DNA of 64,000 nt from Rubricoccus marinus (GCF_002257665.1 NZ_MQWB01000001.1:2148322-2212321); one strand, 5' to 3'; shown: positions 42,040 through 51,425, counted from the stretch's first letter. Made by a program: numbers and translations. The notes: generated by a model from the letters alone, not told the origin.

Positions 42040-43683
42040 GTGCAAAAAACTCCCCCCTTTCCCCGCCGAGACCGTCCCGTCGCATTTCTGGCGGGAGCGC
42101 TGGTCGCATTTCTCCACCCTCTCCTCTACGGATACTCGTGGGGAGGTGGGGATCAGGACGACCTCATTCCACCGATTCTCGCGCGGCTCAACACGAGCCT
42201 GTTCTCCAACGACGCCTACGTCCAGGGGCAGTTGGACGGCCTGACCATTCGCGCAGCTTACCAAGCGGTCCTCACGGGGCTCGGGCGGTTTATCTCGCCA
42301 GAGGCCGCGGTCTCCCTGCTCCACGTGTTGACGCTGATCGGGGCCGGCGCGATGGTGTTTGCCCTGGCACGCGCCATGCACGCGCGCCGCTCGGCCTCGC
42401 TCTTGGCCTCAGTCCTCGCGTGCCTGGTGTTGCCGCGGTTCACGCTCGGCGGCAACCACCTCGTGTACTCCATGCTCACGCCCGAGGGGATCGCGTGGGT
42501 GGGCGCCCTCGCGGCGATCACGATCTACCTCAAGGAGCACGTCTTTATCGCCGCGCTCGTCCTCGGCGTGACGTGCTGGTTTCACCCGCTCGTCGGCTTC
42601 CTGACGCTGATCGTCCTGGGGGTGGTCTCGGTGTACGAGGTGTTCAAGGAGGAGCAGGAAAAGCCCAAGCGCACGGCGGCGCAAGAGGCGGATTACCAGA
42701 TGGACTACGTCCTGGGCCGAGGCCGCCAGAGGCGGAAGGCGTGGAAGGGCTGGCCGCCGACGACCTTTATCGGGGGCACGCTCCTGATCGCGCTTCCCGT
42801 GGTGGGTCCGGCCATCTTGCGGCAGTCGGCCTCTGGCGGCGGGGATTTCCCGGCCGGCCTGAACGCGTTCAAGCTCTACGTGGAACTCCGGCACCCGCAC
42901 CACCTCCTGCCGAGCGCATTCGGCGCGGTGGAGTGGATCTCGTTTCTCGTTTTAGTCGCCATCGGCGTGGGCGGGTACGTGCTGGCCGCTCGCGAGCGGC
43001 GCGTGGTCAGGCTCCTCTTCCCCACCTTGCTCGGGGCCACCTTCCTCGCGCTGGCAATCGTGGCGACGTACGCGATCTACGAGTTCGACTCGCTCGCCAT
43101 CGCGCGCGCTCAGGTGTTCAAGTTGACCGTGCTGGTCAACGTGGCGCTGTGCATCGGGATCGCCGCGGGCGCGCTCTCGCTGCTGCAGAACGACGCGCGC
43201 CGCAAGCTGGACGACCTGCTCCGCAAAAAGGCGCCGCTTTATATCGCCGCCGCCGTGCTCTGCTTCCTGGGCTTCCGCGACGTGCGGACCCCGGAGGTGT
43301 ACGACACCCGCGGCGTCGCAAGGTGGGCGCAGCGCGAGACGCCCGCGAGCGCGGTCTTCCTCGTCCCCCCGTCGATGGACACGTTCCGCGTTCCGTCGCG
43401 CCGCAACGTGGTCGTGACGTGGAAGTCCGTCCCCTTCCGGGCCGATCTCGGCGCGGGGTGGTGGGCGCGGATCTCCGACATCGCGCCGCTGGGCGCCGTC
43501 CCAGATCGCGGCCGCGGCCTCGTGGAGGCGTTGGACGTCGCCTACGCCTCGAACTCGGACGAGCAGTGGCGGGCGCTGGCTGAGAAGTACAACGCGGAGT
43601 ACGCCATCGTGCCGGCGGGGACGGAGAGTTCGTTGCCCGTGGCGGAAACCTCTGGCGCCTGGTCCATTCTGGACCTCCGGTGA
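42040..43683 (+). CDS. Polytopic membrane protein, possibly DUF6798-type, 547 aa
   Basis: About ten hydrophobic helices run from PVAFLAGALVAFLHPLLYGYSWGG to YIAAAVLCFLGF. A periplasmic-type C-terminal domain of about 120 residues follows (TRGVARWAQRETPASAVFLVPPSMDTFRVPSRRNVVVTWKSVPFR). That C-domain and the early GGDQDDLIP resemble proteins of the DUF6798 group, related to GT-C membrane enzymes. No catalytic motif is certain. A GTG start at 42040 follows the deacetylase by 25 bases. It overlaps the flippase gene (GTGA). Confidence 0.65.
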   Translation: MQKTPPFPRRDRPVAFLAGALVAFLHPLLYGYSWGGGDQDDLIPPILARLNTSLFSNDAYVQGQLDGLTIRAAYQAVLTGLGRFISPEAAVSLLHVLTLIGAGAMVFALARAMHARRSASLLASVLACLVLPRFTLGGNHLVYSMLTPEGIAWVGALAAITIYLKEHVFIAALVLGVTCWFHPLVGFLTLIVLGVVSVYEVFKEEQEKPKRTAAQEADYQMDYVLGRGRQRRKAWKGWPPTTFIGGTLLIALPVVGPAILRQSASGGGDFPAGLNAFKLYVELRHPHHLLPSAFGAVEWISFLVLVAIGVGGYVLAARERRVVRLLFPTLLGATFLALAIVATYAIYEFDSLAIARAQVFKLTVLVNVALCIGIAAGALSLLQNDARRKLDDLLRKKAPLYIAAAVLCFLGFRDVRTPEVYDTRGVARWAQRETPASAVFLVPPSMDTFRVPSRRNVVVTWKSVPFRADLGAGWWARISDIAPLGAVPDRGRGLVEALDVAYASNSDEQWRALAEKYNAEYAIVPAGTESSLPVAETSGAWSILDLR

Positions 43684-45131
43684 TTCCGATGCGCGCGGGA
43701 CGCTTCGCGCGCTCTGTCCTGACGCTCGCCGCTGGCGGCGTGGCGGCGCAGGTCGTCGTGTTCGCCGCCCGGCCGGTCCTCTCACGCCTGTACACGCCAG
43801 AGGCCTTCGGCGTGCTGGGAGAGTTCGTGGCGCTGAGCGCGCTTGTCGGGCTTCTGGCGACGCTCCGTTACGAGGACGCCATCGTGCTGCCCGAGCGCGA
43901 GGACCGCGCGCGGTCGCTGCTCGCGCTGTGCGTAGGTGTCTCGCTGGTGGTTTGCGGCGTTGCCGTTCTGGCCGTGAGCCCTCGCGAGCGCATCGCGGCT
44001 TTTTTCGAGTCTCCGCCTCTGGCGCCGCTGCTGCCGCTCGTCCCGTTGGTGGCGTTGCTATACGCGTGGGGCAACGCGTCCCAGGCGTGGCTCGCGCGGG
44101 GGCACCGGTTCCGGCTGATCTCTGTCGCGATCGGGCTCCAGAGCCTCTCGACGGTCGCTGTTCAGCTGCTCGCGCCGGAGACCGGAGCGGCGGGGCTCGT
44201 GTTTGGGAGCGTGGCGGGCGCTATCGCGTTTGCGCTCGTGCTCATGGGGAGCGCGCTACGAGAGCGCGTGTTCGTGGGCGTCGCGCCAGAGGCGCTGGCC
44301 GAGGTCGCGCGGCGCTACGTCCGGTTTCCCCGTCTCGGGCTCCCCGCGACTGCCCTGGGCCAGGTCGGCTCGCGCCTGCCGCCTCTGGCGCTAGGCGCGC
44401 TGTTCGGACCGGCGGTCGTGGGCCAGTTCGGCTTGGCTGCGGCGTCGGTCCTCGTGCCGCTGGCGTTTCTGGGCGACGCCATCGGGCAGGTGTTCGCCGT
44501 TCACGGCGCCGAGGCGCAGCGCAGCGCGAGCCTCGCGCCTCTGGCGGAACGCACGCTGCGGCGGCTGCTCGGCCTCGTCCTGTACCCCATCGCGGCGGTC
44601 GCGATTCTCGGGCCGGACCTTTTCGCGTTCGTGTTCGGTGAGCCCTGGCGGCTCGCCGGCGAGTACGCGCGGCTTCTCGCGCCCTGGCTCGCGCTCTCGG
44701 TCGTCGTCCCGCCTCTTACGCGGGCGTTCGACGCCACCGAGCGCCAAGACCGTGAGCTGCTGGCAGGCGGCGCCGTCGCGATGGGCGTCGTCGTCGGCTT
44801 GGCGGTCGGGTCGGCGCTGGGGACGCCAGAGGCCACGCTCCTGGCGCTCGGGCTGGGCGGCGCAATCGGCCGTTTCGTTCAACTCGTGCTCGCGATGTCC
44901 GTCGCGGGTGTCGGCGCCAGAGGCCTCGGGCGCGCGGCGGCGGGGCCTCTGGCGAGGGCGGCGGTGTGCATCGCGCCTTCGCTCGTCGCGTTCGCGGTCT
45001 CGACGCCGCTCTGGACGTTTGTCGCCGCCGTCGCAGGCGGCCTCGTGTACGTCGCCTGGACGCTCCAACATGAAAACGCCTCTGGCGACGAATCACCAGA
45101 GGCGGAGAGCGACGAGCGCTCAGACGCGTAA
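43680..45131 (+). CDS. Polysaccharide flippase of the MOP superfamily, 483 aa
   Basis: Twelve or more hydrophobic helices are visible. The N-terminus is typical of Wzx-type transporters (SVLTLAAGGVAAQVVVFAARPVLSRLYTPEAFGVLGEFVALSALVGLLATLRYEDAIVLPE). It is thought to move lipid-linked sugars across the inner membrane. The GTG at 43680 overlaps the previous stop; an ATG at 43689 is the alternative. The gene is rich in protein-neutral motif copies (PLA, PEA, ARG), at least nine by eye. It ends the operon. Confidence 0.85.
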   Translation: MIPMRAGRFARSVLTLAAGGVAAQVVVFAARPVLSRLYTPEAFGVLGEFVALSALVGLLATLRYEDAIVLPEREDRARSLLALCVGVSLVVCGVAVLAVSPRERIAAFFESPPLAPLLPLVPLVALLYAWGNASQAWLARGHRFRLISVAIGLQSLSTVAVQLLAPETGAAGLVFGSVAGAIAFALVLMGSALRERVFVGVAPEALAEVARRYVRFPRLGLPATALGQVGSRLPPLALGALFGPAVVGQFGLAAASVLVPLAFLGDAIGQVFAVHGAEAQRSASLAPLAERTLRRLLGLVLYPIAAVAILGPDLFAFVFGEPWRLAGEYARLLAPWLALSVVVPPLTRAFDATERQDRELLAGGAVAMGVVVGLAVGSALGTPEATLLALGLGGAIGRFVQLVLAMSVAGVGARGLGRAAAGPLARAAVCIAPSLVAFAVSTPLWTFVAAVAGGLVYVAWTLQHENASGDESPEAESDERSDA

Positions 45132-45141
45132 CGCGGACGCG

Positions 45142-45660
45142 CTAGAGGATCGAGCGGAACGTGGAAGGCACGCCGTCAGGCGCGCTCTTGGGCGCCACGT
45201 CTGGGGTCTGGATCTCGCCAGAGGCCTCTGGCGCGTCGGGGCCACAGTAGGTCTCAAACGCCTGCGCGAGATCGCCCGCGATGGCGCTGGCAGAGCGGCC
45301 TTCGATGTGGCGGCGCTCCAGGACAAACACGGGGTCGCCGTCCTTCAGCAGCGCCATAAACGGGCTGGAAGGTGGGATGCCAGCCAGGTGCTCGCGAAGG
45401 CGCGCGGTGGCCTCCAGATCCTGTCCGGCGAACACGGTGACGGCGCGATCGGGGCGCGACTCCAGATTGCGGACCATCGCGACGGCCGGGCGGGCGTTTG
45501 CAGCGGCACAGCCGCAGACGGAGTTCACGATGGCGAGCATGGTGCCCTCCTCGGCGGCCTGCATCGCACGGTCCACCTCATCGGCTGTGGTCAGTTCGGT
45601 GACGCCGAGGCGGGTGAGTTCTTCCCGCATGGGACGGACGAGCGGCTCTGGGTATGGCAT
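45142..45660 (-). CDS. Bacilliredoxin, BrxA/BrxB (YphP/YqiW) family, 172 aa
   Basis: MPYPEPLVRPMREELTRLGVTELTTADEVDRAMQ and the CGC redox motif in NSVCGCAAANARPAV (residues about 49-51) are diagnostic. ERRHIEGRSASAIAGDL follows. It is a thioredoxin-fold disulfide reductase that in Firmicutes removes bacillithiol from proteins; related thiols in this lineage are uncertain. The C-terminal 30 residues are an extra tail with motif copies. Confidence 0.9.
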   Translation of the reverse strand: MPYPEPLVRPMREELTRLGVTELTTADEVDRAMQAAEEGTMLAIVNSVCGCAAANARPAVAMVRNLESRPDRAVTVFAGQDLEATARLREHLAGIPPSSPFMALLKDGDPVFVLERRHIEGRSASAIAGDLAQAFETYCGPDAPEASGEIQTPDVAPKSAPDGVPSTFRSIL

Positions 45661-45752
45661 GATCTTCAGGGGTGGGTTCCCACAGGAGACGCCGCCCCGC
45701 GCTCTTCGTTTCCAGCGCAGGTCGCCTCACCCAATCCTCGTCCTCAACGGGC

Positions 45753-46061
45753 TTAGCCCCTCGTGAGGTCGGAGCGGAGCGCGTCGCGGAGCGTGTCCGG
45801 GTCCACGACCTCCCAGTCCTCCGCCAGAGGCAGGTGACGCTCCGCGAGCGTTTGCGCCGTGGCCCGCGCGCGGTCGGCCACGGGGACGGCGAGTTCGCGG
45901 CTTTTCTCCTGCGCCGCCGCCGACGCCTCTCGCGCGCCAGAGGCGATCCGGTCCCGCGTATCGCGCCCGGCCTCTGGCGCCAGGAGGAGGCCCAAGGCGA
46001 GTCCTGCCCCGAAGGCCGAGGCGGCGAGCAAGAAGCGGTCGAGGAAGGTGGAGTCTCTCAT
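45753..46061 (-). CDS. YtxH-like single-helix protein, 102 aa
   Basis: The N-terminal helix FLLAASAFGAGLALGLLLAPEAGRDTRDRIA is the YtxH/gas-vesicle-protein-type anchor with the characteristic LLLAP-x-xG-x-x-R turn. An amphipathic helix (EASAAAQEKSRELAVPVADRARATAQTLAE) follows. I prefer the ATG at 46061, which begins MRDSTFLDR. Its role is unknown; such proteins are common stress-associated membrane proteins. Confidence 0.65.
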   Translation of the reverse strand: MRDSTFLDRFLLAASAFGAGLALGLLLAPEAGRDTRDRIASGAREASAAAQEKSRELAVPVADRARATAQTLAERHLPLAEDWEVVDPDTLRDALRSDLTRG

Positions 46062-46238
46062 TGGGACGGCAAGCGGTGGGCGCACAGCTTAAGAACGGAG
46101 AGTGATCAGTCGAAACTCAAAGGGTTCCCGCTAGGAGGGCCTCTCTTTCATTCTGCGCAAACCTCTGCTTGGTTTAGGGTTGAACGGAGCTTGACGGATC
46201 CTTTCCCAGATCAATTTTTAGCAGGCTCAACCTGAGAG

Positions 46239-46246
46239 TATCTTTG
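46239..46246 (+). promoter_or_regulatory. Promoter -7 box TATCTTTG with upstream T-rich element
   Basis: This is an exact consensus box 33 bases before the NlpC/P60 ATG, with AATTTTTA (46213-46220) about 18 bases upstream as a plausible -33 element. It is the best-formed promoter in the window. The 190 bases before it (46062-46238) hold nothing else that I can name. Confidence 0.65.
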
Positions 46247-46279
46247 GCCTCCCGCCACGCCTACCACACCGTTCTCTCT

Positions 46280-46972
46280 ATGATTTCCGGCTCCCGTACC
46301 GCGGGGGCGATGCTGTTCCTCGGTGCGACCATCGCACTCGTTGGGTTCTCGATCGCTCCACCGCACGTACCGGCTGTTCCGGCAGCGCCCGCCACCCCGG
46401 ACGCCACCGAAACCGCCCTCGTGCTCTCGCAGCCCCTCCGTGTCTCCCGGGACACCATCATCGCCGTCAGCTCTCGCCGTGGCGCCTCCAGCGCCGCCGC
46501 CGCGCACAACATGATGATCGCCTCGGCGATCCGCGCGGAAGGCAACGGCTGGCTCGGCACCCCCTACCGTTGGGGCGGCACCACGCGCCGGGGCATTGAC
46601 TGCTCTTCGTTCGTGCAGCAGCTCGTCCGCGCCACGTTCGACATCGAGCTTCCCCGCACGACGGCCACGCAAGTCCACCGCGGCGAGCGCGTCTCCCGTG
46701 ACGAGCTCATCCCGGGCGACCTCGTCTTCTTCCGCCGCCGCGGCGTCCGCCATGTCGGCGTGTACCTCGGCGCAGGGGACTTCATCCACGCGTCCTCCAG
46801 CCGCGGCGTCACCGTCTCCACGATGGACAGCGGGTACTGGAGCCGGTACTACTGGCAGTCCCGCCGCATCCTCCCGGAGTTCGAGCCTGTAGCGCCCGCC
46901 CCGCGGCGCGACCACGACGGCGCCCGCGCGGCCGTCTCCGCCCTGGACTCGGTCCGCGCGGTTCGGCACTAG
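46280..46972 (+). CDS. NlpC/P60 family cell-wall peptidase, 230 aa
   Basis: The N-terminal hydrophobic segment (GAMLFLGATIALVGFSIA) is a signal or anchor. The NlpC/P60 domain from about residue 90 has GIDCSSFVQQLVRATFDIELPRTTATQ (catalytic Cys) and RHVGVYLGAGDFIHASSSRGVTV (catalytic His), then SRRIL. It cleaves peptidoglycan stem peptides. I chose the ATG at 46280 because a good promoter sits directly upstream. Confidence 0.88.
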   Translation: MISGSRTAGAMLFLGATIALVGFSIAPPHVPAVPAAPATPDATETALVLSQPLRVSRDTIIAVSSRRGASSAAAAHNMMIASAIRAEGNGWLGTPYRWGGTTRRGIDCSSFVQQLVRATFDIELPRTTATQVHRGERVSRDELIPGDLVFFRRRGVRHVGVYLGAGDFIHASSSRGVTVSTMDSGYWSRYYWQSRRILPEFEPVAPAPRRDHDGARAAVSALDSVRAVRH

Positions 46973-47015
46973 CCTCTGGCGCCACGCGCCACACGCGATC
47001 CGGCCGTAGCGGTCG

Positions 47016-47023
47016 TATCTTGC
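47016..47023 (+). promoter_or_regulatory. Candidate greA promoter -7 box TATCTTGC in front of a terminator
   Basis: If used, transcription would start near 47028 and meet the terminator hairpin at once, so it would make a short leader RNA with readthrough to greA. Confidence 0.35.
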
Positions 47024-47032
47024 GCCATCCTC

Positions 47033-47067
47033 GCATCCCGGCCTCGCGCCGGGATGCGCCTTTTTTT
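47033..47067 (+). terminator. Intrinsic terminator/attenuator in the greA leader
   Basis: GCATCCCGGC (47033-47042) pairs perfectly with GCCGGGATGC (47048-47057), followed by GCC and seven Ts. It ends the NlpC/P60 transcript and may also act as a leader attenuator for greA. Confidence 0.85.
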
Positions 47068-47105
47068 CTGCCCTTGCGGCTCTCGCCCCTCTCCCCGGAT
47101 CGGCC

Positions 47106-47579
47106 ATGAACAAGCCCGTCTATCTCACCGCTGAAGCGCTCGACCGTCTCAAGAACGAGCTCCACACTGCGCGTACTACGGGACGCCACGACATCGCAGA
47201 AGCCATCGCGGAAGCGCGCGCTCAGGGGGACCTCTCCGAGAACGCCGAGTACGACGCGGCCAAGGAAGCGCAGGGCCATCTCGAAGCCCGCATCGCGAAG
47301 CTTGAGGAGACGATGGCGAACGCCCGCATCGTGGACGAAAGCTCCGTCGACACGTCCAAGGCTCGCATCCTCTCCAAGGTGAAGGTGCGGAACAAGAAGG
47401 CAAAGCGCGAGATGGTGTACACCCTCGTCTCCGCCGAAGAGGCCGACCTGAAGGAGCAGAAGATCTCCGTCGACAGCCCCATTGGAAAGGCGCTGCTCGG
47501 CAAGGCCCTCGGCGACACCGTTCGCGTCAAGGTCCCGGCCGGCTTCGTCGAGCTGGAAATCGTCGACATCAGCCGCTAG
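47106..47579 (+). CDS. greA: Transcription elongation factor GreA, 157 aa
   Basis: The N-terminal coiled coil (VYLTAEALDRLKNELHTARTTGRHDIAEAIAEARAQGDLSENAEYDAAKEAQGHLEARIAKLEETMANARIVDES) carries the DLSENAEYDAA tip that enters the RNA polymerase secondary channel. The C-terminal FKBP-like domain shows SVDSPIGKALLGKALGDTVRVKVPAG. It stimulates cleavage of backtracked RNA. No iterated-motif copy lies in the gene. Confidence 0.96.
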   Translation: MNKPVYLTAEALDRLKNELHTARTTGRHDIAEAIAEARAQGDLSENAEYDAAKEAQGHLEARIAKLEETMANARIVDESSVDTSKARILSKVKVRNKKAKREMVYTLVSAEEADLKEQKISVDSPIGKALLGKALGDTVRVKVPAGFVELEIVDISR

Positions 47580-47583
47580 GCCG

Positions 47584-48291
47584 GTGGCGAAGACGCGACG
47601 TGCCTCTGGCGAGAAGAGCCCCTGGAGATGGCTGTGGCTCCCCTTTAAGTGGGTCTCCATTCTCGGCTTCGGGTACCTGCTCGCTTGCTCGCTGCTGCTG
47701 CTCGCCTACCGCTGGCTGCCACCGCCGACCACGACGGTCCAGCTCCAGCGCTTGGCGGAGCACGCCGTCGATGGAGAGCCGTACCGCCTGAGCTACTCCC
47801 CCGTTTCGGAGGACGCTCAAGACGACGACGCCCGGCACGCGGTTGTCGCGAGCGAGGACGCGCGGTTCTACCTCCACCATGGGTTCGACCTGGAAGAGAT
47901 CCGGATCGCGCGGGAGCAGGCTCGCGCCAGAGGCACGTCGCCCCGAGGCGCGAGCACGCTCACGCAGCAACTCGTCAAGAACCTGTTTCTGACTACGCAT
48001 CGCTCGTGGATCCGGAAGGGTTTCGAGGTCCCCCTGACCTTCCTCGCGGAGCTGATCTTGCCCAAGGAGCGAATCCTGACGCTCTATCTCAACGTGGCGG
48101 AGTGGGGACCCGGGATCTTCGGGCTCGACGCCGCCGCGCGCCACCATTACGGCACGTCGGCCTCCTCCCTTACGCGAGAGCAGTCGGCACGGCTCGTCGC
48201 GGTTTTGCCCGCGCCGCTGTCCCGGAGCCCGCAGGAGATGGGCCGTACAAGCACGCGCATCCTCACGCGCATGCGCCAGATGGGCTGGTAG
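47584..48291 (+). CDS. mtgA: Monofunctional peptidoglycan glycosyltransferase MtgA (GT51), 235 aa
   Basis: One N-terminal membrane helix (WVSILGFGYLLACSLLLLAYRWL) anchors the GT51 domain. Motifs are VVASEDARFYLHHGFD (catalytic Glu), RGASTLTQQLVKNLFLTTHRSWIRKGFEVPLTFLAELILPKERILTLYLNVAEWGPGIFG and AARHHYG. It polymerises lipid II. The GTG at 47584 lies 4 bases after greA's stop. No transpeptidase domain follows, so it is the monofunctional type. Confidence 0.93.
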   Translation: MAKTRRASGEKSPWRWLWLPFKWVSILGFGYLLACSLLLLAYRWLPPPTTTVQLQRLAEHAVDGEPYRLSYSPVSEDAQDDDARHAVVASEDARFYLHHGFDLEEIRIAREQARARGTSPRGASTLTQQLVKNLFLTTHRSWIRKGFEVPLTFLAELILPKERILTLYLNVAEWGPGIFGLDAAARHHYGTSASSLTREQSARLVAVLPAPLSRSPQEMGRTSTRILTRMRQMGW

Positions 48292-48300
48292 CAAGCACCG

Positions 48301-48316
48301 CCTCTGGCGCCAGAGG
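48301..48316. repeat. Perfect CCTCTGGCGCCAGAGG palindrome after mtgA
   Basis: It begins 10 bases after the mtgA stop codon. Confidence 0.85.
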
Positions 48317-48369
48317 CCTACGGCCAGCCTCTCCCCTCTTCTAGGAGCAGAACGCTCCGGTCTGCACCC

Positions 48370-49392
48370 ATGATCGACCTCCGCTCCGACACCGTCACCC
48401 GCCCGACGGCCGCCATGCGCCGCGCTATGGCCGAAGCCGAAGTGGGGGACGACGTGTTCGCAGAGGACCCGACGGTCCGACGGTTGGAAGAGCGCGTCGC
48501 GGACATGCTGGGCAAAGAGCACGGGGTGTTCGTGCCCTCGGGCGTGATGGGCAACCAGATCGCCGTTCGTTTGCACACGCGACCCGGCGACGAGATCATC
48601 GTGCCCGAGCGGGCGCACCTGTACCACTACGAAGGCGGGGGCGCCGCAGCGCTGAGCGGCGTTCAACTCCGCCCCATTGGGGACGCCTCTGGCGTGCTGA
48701 CGCCAGAGGCCGTCGAAGCGGTCGTCCAGGGCGAGTACGACTGGGAGGCGCGCTCCGCGCTCGTGTGGCTGGAGAACACGGTCAACAAAGCGGGCGGCGT
48801 CGTTATTCCGCCAGAGGCGCTCCGTGAGGTCGCGGAGACGGCGCGGCGACACAACCTCGCCCTCCACCTCGATGGCGCGCGGCTCTGGAATGCAGCGGTG
48901 GCGTTGAACGTCGACATCGCGGACCTCGCGGCCCCCTTCGATACCGTCAACGTGTGCCTCTCCAAGGGACTCGGCGCGCCGGTCGGATCGGTCCTCGTCG
49001 GTAGCGCGGGCGCCATGCGCGACGCGCGGCGCGTGCGGAAGCTGTTCGGCGGAGGCATGCGGCAGTCCGGCGTATTGGCGGCAGCCGCCCTCGTCGCTCT
49101 AGACGACTACGAGGACAACGAGCGCGCCATGCTTCGCGCAGACCACCGCCGCGCCCGCGCCTTTGCCGACGCCCTTGCCACGCGCCGGGGCTTCCGGGTG
49201 ATTCCGCCCCAGAGCAACATCGTGCTCGTGGATACGCCAGAGGCGGCCTCTGGCGTCATCGACACGCTCAGCGCCAGAGGCGTCCGCACCGTCGCGTTCG
49301 GACCGCACACGGTCCGAGCCACGTTCCACCGGGACATCAGCGATGAGGCCCTCGACACCGCGATCGACATCGTAGAGTCCTCATTTTCATGA
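48370..49392 (+). CDS. ltaE: Low-specificity L-threonine aldolase, 340 aa
   Basis: [36 protein letters not shown] is the typical N-terminus. [17 protein letters not shown] follows, then [18 protein letters not shown] (PLP-contacting Asp) and [20 protein letters not shown] (Schiff-base Lys). It cleaves threonine or allo-threonine to glycine and acetaldehyde. The full length fits the family. Two PEA codon copies of the motif and one ARG copy lie near its 3' end. Confidence 0.92.
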   Translation: MIDLRSDTVTRPTAAMRRAMAEAEVGDDVFAEDPTVRRLEERVADMLGKEHGVFVPSGVMGNQIAVRLHTRPGDEIIVPERAHLYHYEGGGAAALSGVQLRPIGDASGVLTPEAVEAVVQGEYDWEARSALVWLENTVNKAGGVVIPPEALREVAETARRHNLALHLDGARLWNAAVALNVDIADLAAPFDTVNVCLSKGLGAPVGSVLVGSAGAMRDARRVRKLFGGGMRQSGVLAAAALVALDDYEDNERAMLRADHRRARAFADALATRRGFRVIPPQSNIVLVDTPEAASGVIDTLSARGVRTVAFGPHTVRATFHRDISDEALDTAIDIVESSFS

Positions 49393-49476
49393 TCTTGCGC
49401 GCCAGAGGCCTGTAAAGCGTCAGTCTCCGGAACACCGTTCCTTCTCAGGAATCTCACACACCCGATTCCAATCAGG

Positions 49477-50040
49477 GTGGTGGTGTACTCCGGACCGAAG
49501 ACGTACGACGACCCGTGTGCCCTTGTGGGCTCACGAGACCAGATGCGGCGCGTGGCGTTTGCCTACGCGGCCGTCTGCGCAGTCGTGATCGCAGTCGGCG
49601 CGCCGCTCGTTCTAGCACTGGGCGCGAACCCTTGGATTCCCCTCAGCCTGTGCGTTCTGCTCTCTGTTGTTGCGGTCCGCTCCATCCGACGCTTAGGGCA
49701 TCTGCAGCAGCGCCTCTGGCGTGTGGCTGTCTCCGCCCGTCACCTCACGCTGCTCAACGTCTCGCAGCGCCAGAGGACGGTCGGGTGGCGGTCTGTGACA
49801 CGCGTTGAGGTAACGGACGATGGGTTGGTCGTGGTAGCACGACGTGAGAACGACGTAGAAGTCCGGCTCTGCATTGCGGCATCGTTCGGGCCATACGTCG
49901 ACGTCTCGCACCACCTCGTCGAGTTGGCCGAGCGGTGGGGCCGCCCTATCTGGGTCGACGGACGGCCTCTGGCGCGACTTGACCTGCGCGCGCTCCTTTC
50001 GGCGCTCCACCCAGGTCTTTCTGCTGGGTCCGCTGGATGA
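49477..50040 (+). CDS. Two-helix membrane protein with PH-like C-domain, 187 aa
   Basis: Two membrane helices (AFAYAAVCAVVIAVGAPLVLAL and PWIPLSLCVLLSVVAVRSI) are followed by a segment resembling a bacterial PH-like fold (VSARHLTLLNVSQRQRTVGWRSVTRVEVTDDGLVVVARRENDVEVRLCIAASFGPYVDVSHHLVELAERWG). No named family fits with certainty. The start is uncertain: GTG at 49477, or an ATG at about 49543 just before helix 1. Confidence 0.5.
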   Translation: MVVYSGPKTYDDPCALVGSRDQMRRVAFAYAAVCAVVIAVGAPLVLALGANPWIPLSLCVLLSVVAVRSIRRLGHLQQRLWRVAVSARHLTLLNVSQRQRTVGWRSVTRVEVTDDGLVVVARRENDVEVRLCIAASFGPYVDVSHHLVELAERWGRPIWVDGRPLARLDLRALLSALHPGLSAGSAG

Positions 50041-50123
50041 CCCGGGCAACGTAGAGCGAAACCAAGCTCAGGAACTCCACGCTGCCTAGCAACGGAGGGG
50101 GTTCCGCTACGCCAGAGGATGGC

Positions 50124-51368
50124 CTACGGGTCGAGAACGACAGCGCCCGCCAGAGGCTGTGGAGCGGTCTCCTCGCCCAGAAACGCGGCGATCTCCGCCT
50201 GCTGTGCCCTCGCGTCCGCTTCGCCGATCTCGATCAAGCGGTGGACGTACTCGTCCTCGAACAGCAGCATGGAGAGCCAGTCTGGACTCTGCGATTCTTG
50301 AGCGCCGAGCCGCCGCGTGAGCAACTCCATGCGGCGGGGCAACTTGGGGTCGATGCCTGCAGCCAGTTTGGCGATGTCTTCCGATGGCCGGATCACGTGG
50401 AGGTCCACGGGTCTGAACCCCTCGCGGTGCTCAGGCGGGATCGCTTGGATCAACTCGTTGATGCGGTGCAGCGTCTGCGCGTCTCGGTCGATGACGTCGA
50501 GGAAGACGGCGTTCATGAGGACGCTCAGCACCTGGGAAGGCGGGGGGTACGCCTCGACCTCGTGCTCCGCAGCCTCTCGCGCCGAGCGGGCGTACCGCGT
50601 CGTGATGACCAGCACCTTGTCCGCGCCGAGGTGGAGGGCGGGTGAGAGCGGGGCGGTAAGCCGGATGCCTCCATCGCCGTACCACCCCGGTCCCATCCCA
50701 GCGTCGTCGATCTTGACGGCGGGGAAAAAGAACGGCAGCGCCGCAGAGGCCAGGACGTGCTCGGGTTGGATGTGCGTGCGGACCGCCCTTCGCATCGGCC
50801 GGTCCCAGGGCTCGAAGCCGTCGCCCTGCACCCAGGTAACGGATTGTCCCGTCGTGTAGGAGGTCGTCGTGAGCGCGAATGCGTGGAGAGCGCCCGAGTC
50901 CACGGCATTCTGGATCCCGCGAATGGGCTCCCCAATCGGCCCGAGGTGTCGCTCCACGAAGGCGTGCAACGGAGCAGTGTTGAGGATGCCACCTCTGGCG
51001 GGCGGCTCGATTTCGTCAGGCCGGCGCATGAACTGCGCGATGCTGCTCATGACGCCAGGTCCTCCCAGATCGAACACCTCGTCGGCTCGGATCTCGCGCC
51101 AGATCTGAATCAGCCGCTCGACCGCGTCCCCGTATGCCATCTCGCTGTTGTTCGCGAGAAACGCCGCGTTCAAGCCTCCTGCGGAAACGCCGGTCAGGAT
51201 TCGTGGCCGGTGCTCTGGAAACATCGCGGCAAGTCCTTTCAAGACCCCCGCCTGGTACGCCGCACGCGCGCCGCCGCCCGTCAGCGCGATCGCGAGTCCC
51301 CCGCCGCCCCCACTCGGGACAGGCGTAGCGTCGTCAGAACCGAAAAACCGAGTGAAGAGACGGAGCAT
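50124..51368 (-). CDS. Patatin-like phospholipase, 414 aa
   Basis: The patatin motifs are all present: the oxyanion loop LTGGGARAAYQAG (residues about 29-41), the nucleophile elbow GVSAG (Ser, about 60) and the DGG of the catalytic Asp (WYGDGGIRLTAPLSPALHLGADKVLVIT). It acts as an acyl hydrolase on membrane lipids. The C-terminal region holds helical extensions common in the RssA-like group. It stands alone downstream of smpB on the minus strand. Confidence 0.9.
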   Translation of the reverse strand: MLRLFTRFFGSDDATPVPSGGGGGLAIALTGGGARAAYQAGVLKGLAAMFPEHRPRILTGVSAGGLNAAFLANNSEMAYGDAVERLIQIWREIRADEVFDLGGPGVMSSIAQFMRRPDEIEPPARGGILNTAPLHAFVERHLGPIGEPIRGIQNAVDSGALHAFALTTTSYTTGQSVTWVQGDGFEPWDRPMRRAVRTHIQPEHVLASAALPFFFPAVKIDDAGMGPGWYGDGGIRLTAPLSPALHLGADKVLVITTRYARSAREAAEHEVEAYPPPSQVLSVLMNAVFLDVIDRDAQTLHRINELIQAIPPEHREGFRPVDLHVIRPSEDIAKLAAGIDPKLPRRMELLTRRLGAQESQSPDWLSMLLFEDEYVHRLIEIGEADARAQQAEIAAFLGEETAPQPLAGAVVLDP

Positions 51369-51409
51369 AGCGAGGGTCTGGGGACCCGGATTCTACGCCC
51401 AACCACCGG

Positions 51410-51425
51410 CCTCTGGCGCCAGAGG
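51410..51425. repeat. Perfect CCTCTGGCGCCAGAGG palindrome after smpB
   Basis: It lies 24 bases downstream of the minus-strand smpB stop and 41 bases upstream of the patatin start. Confidence 0.85.
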
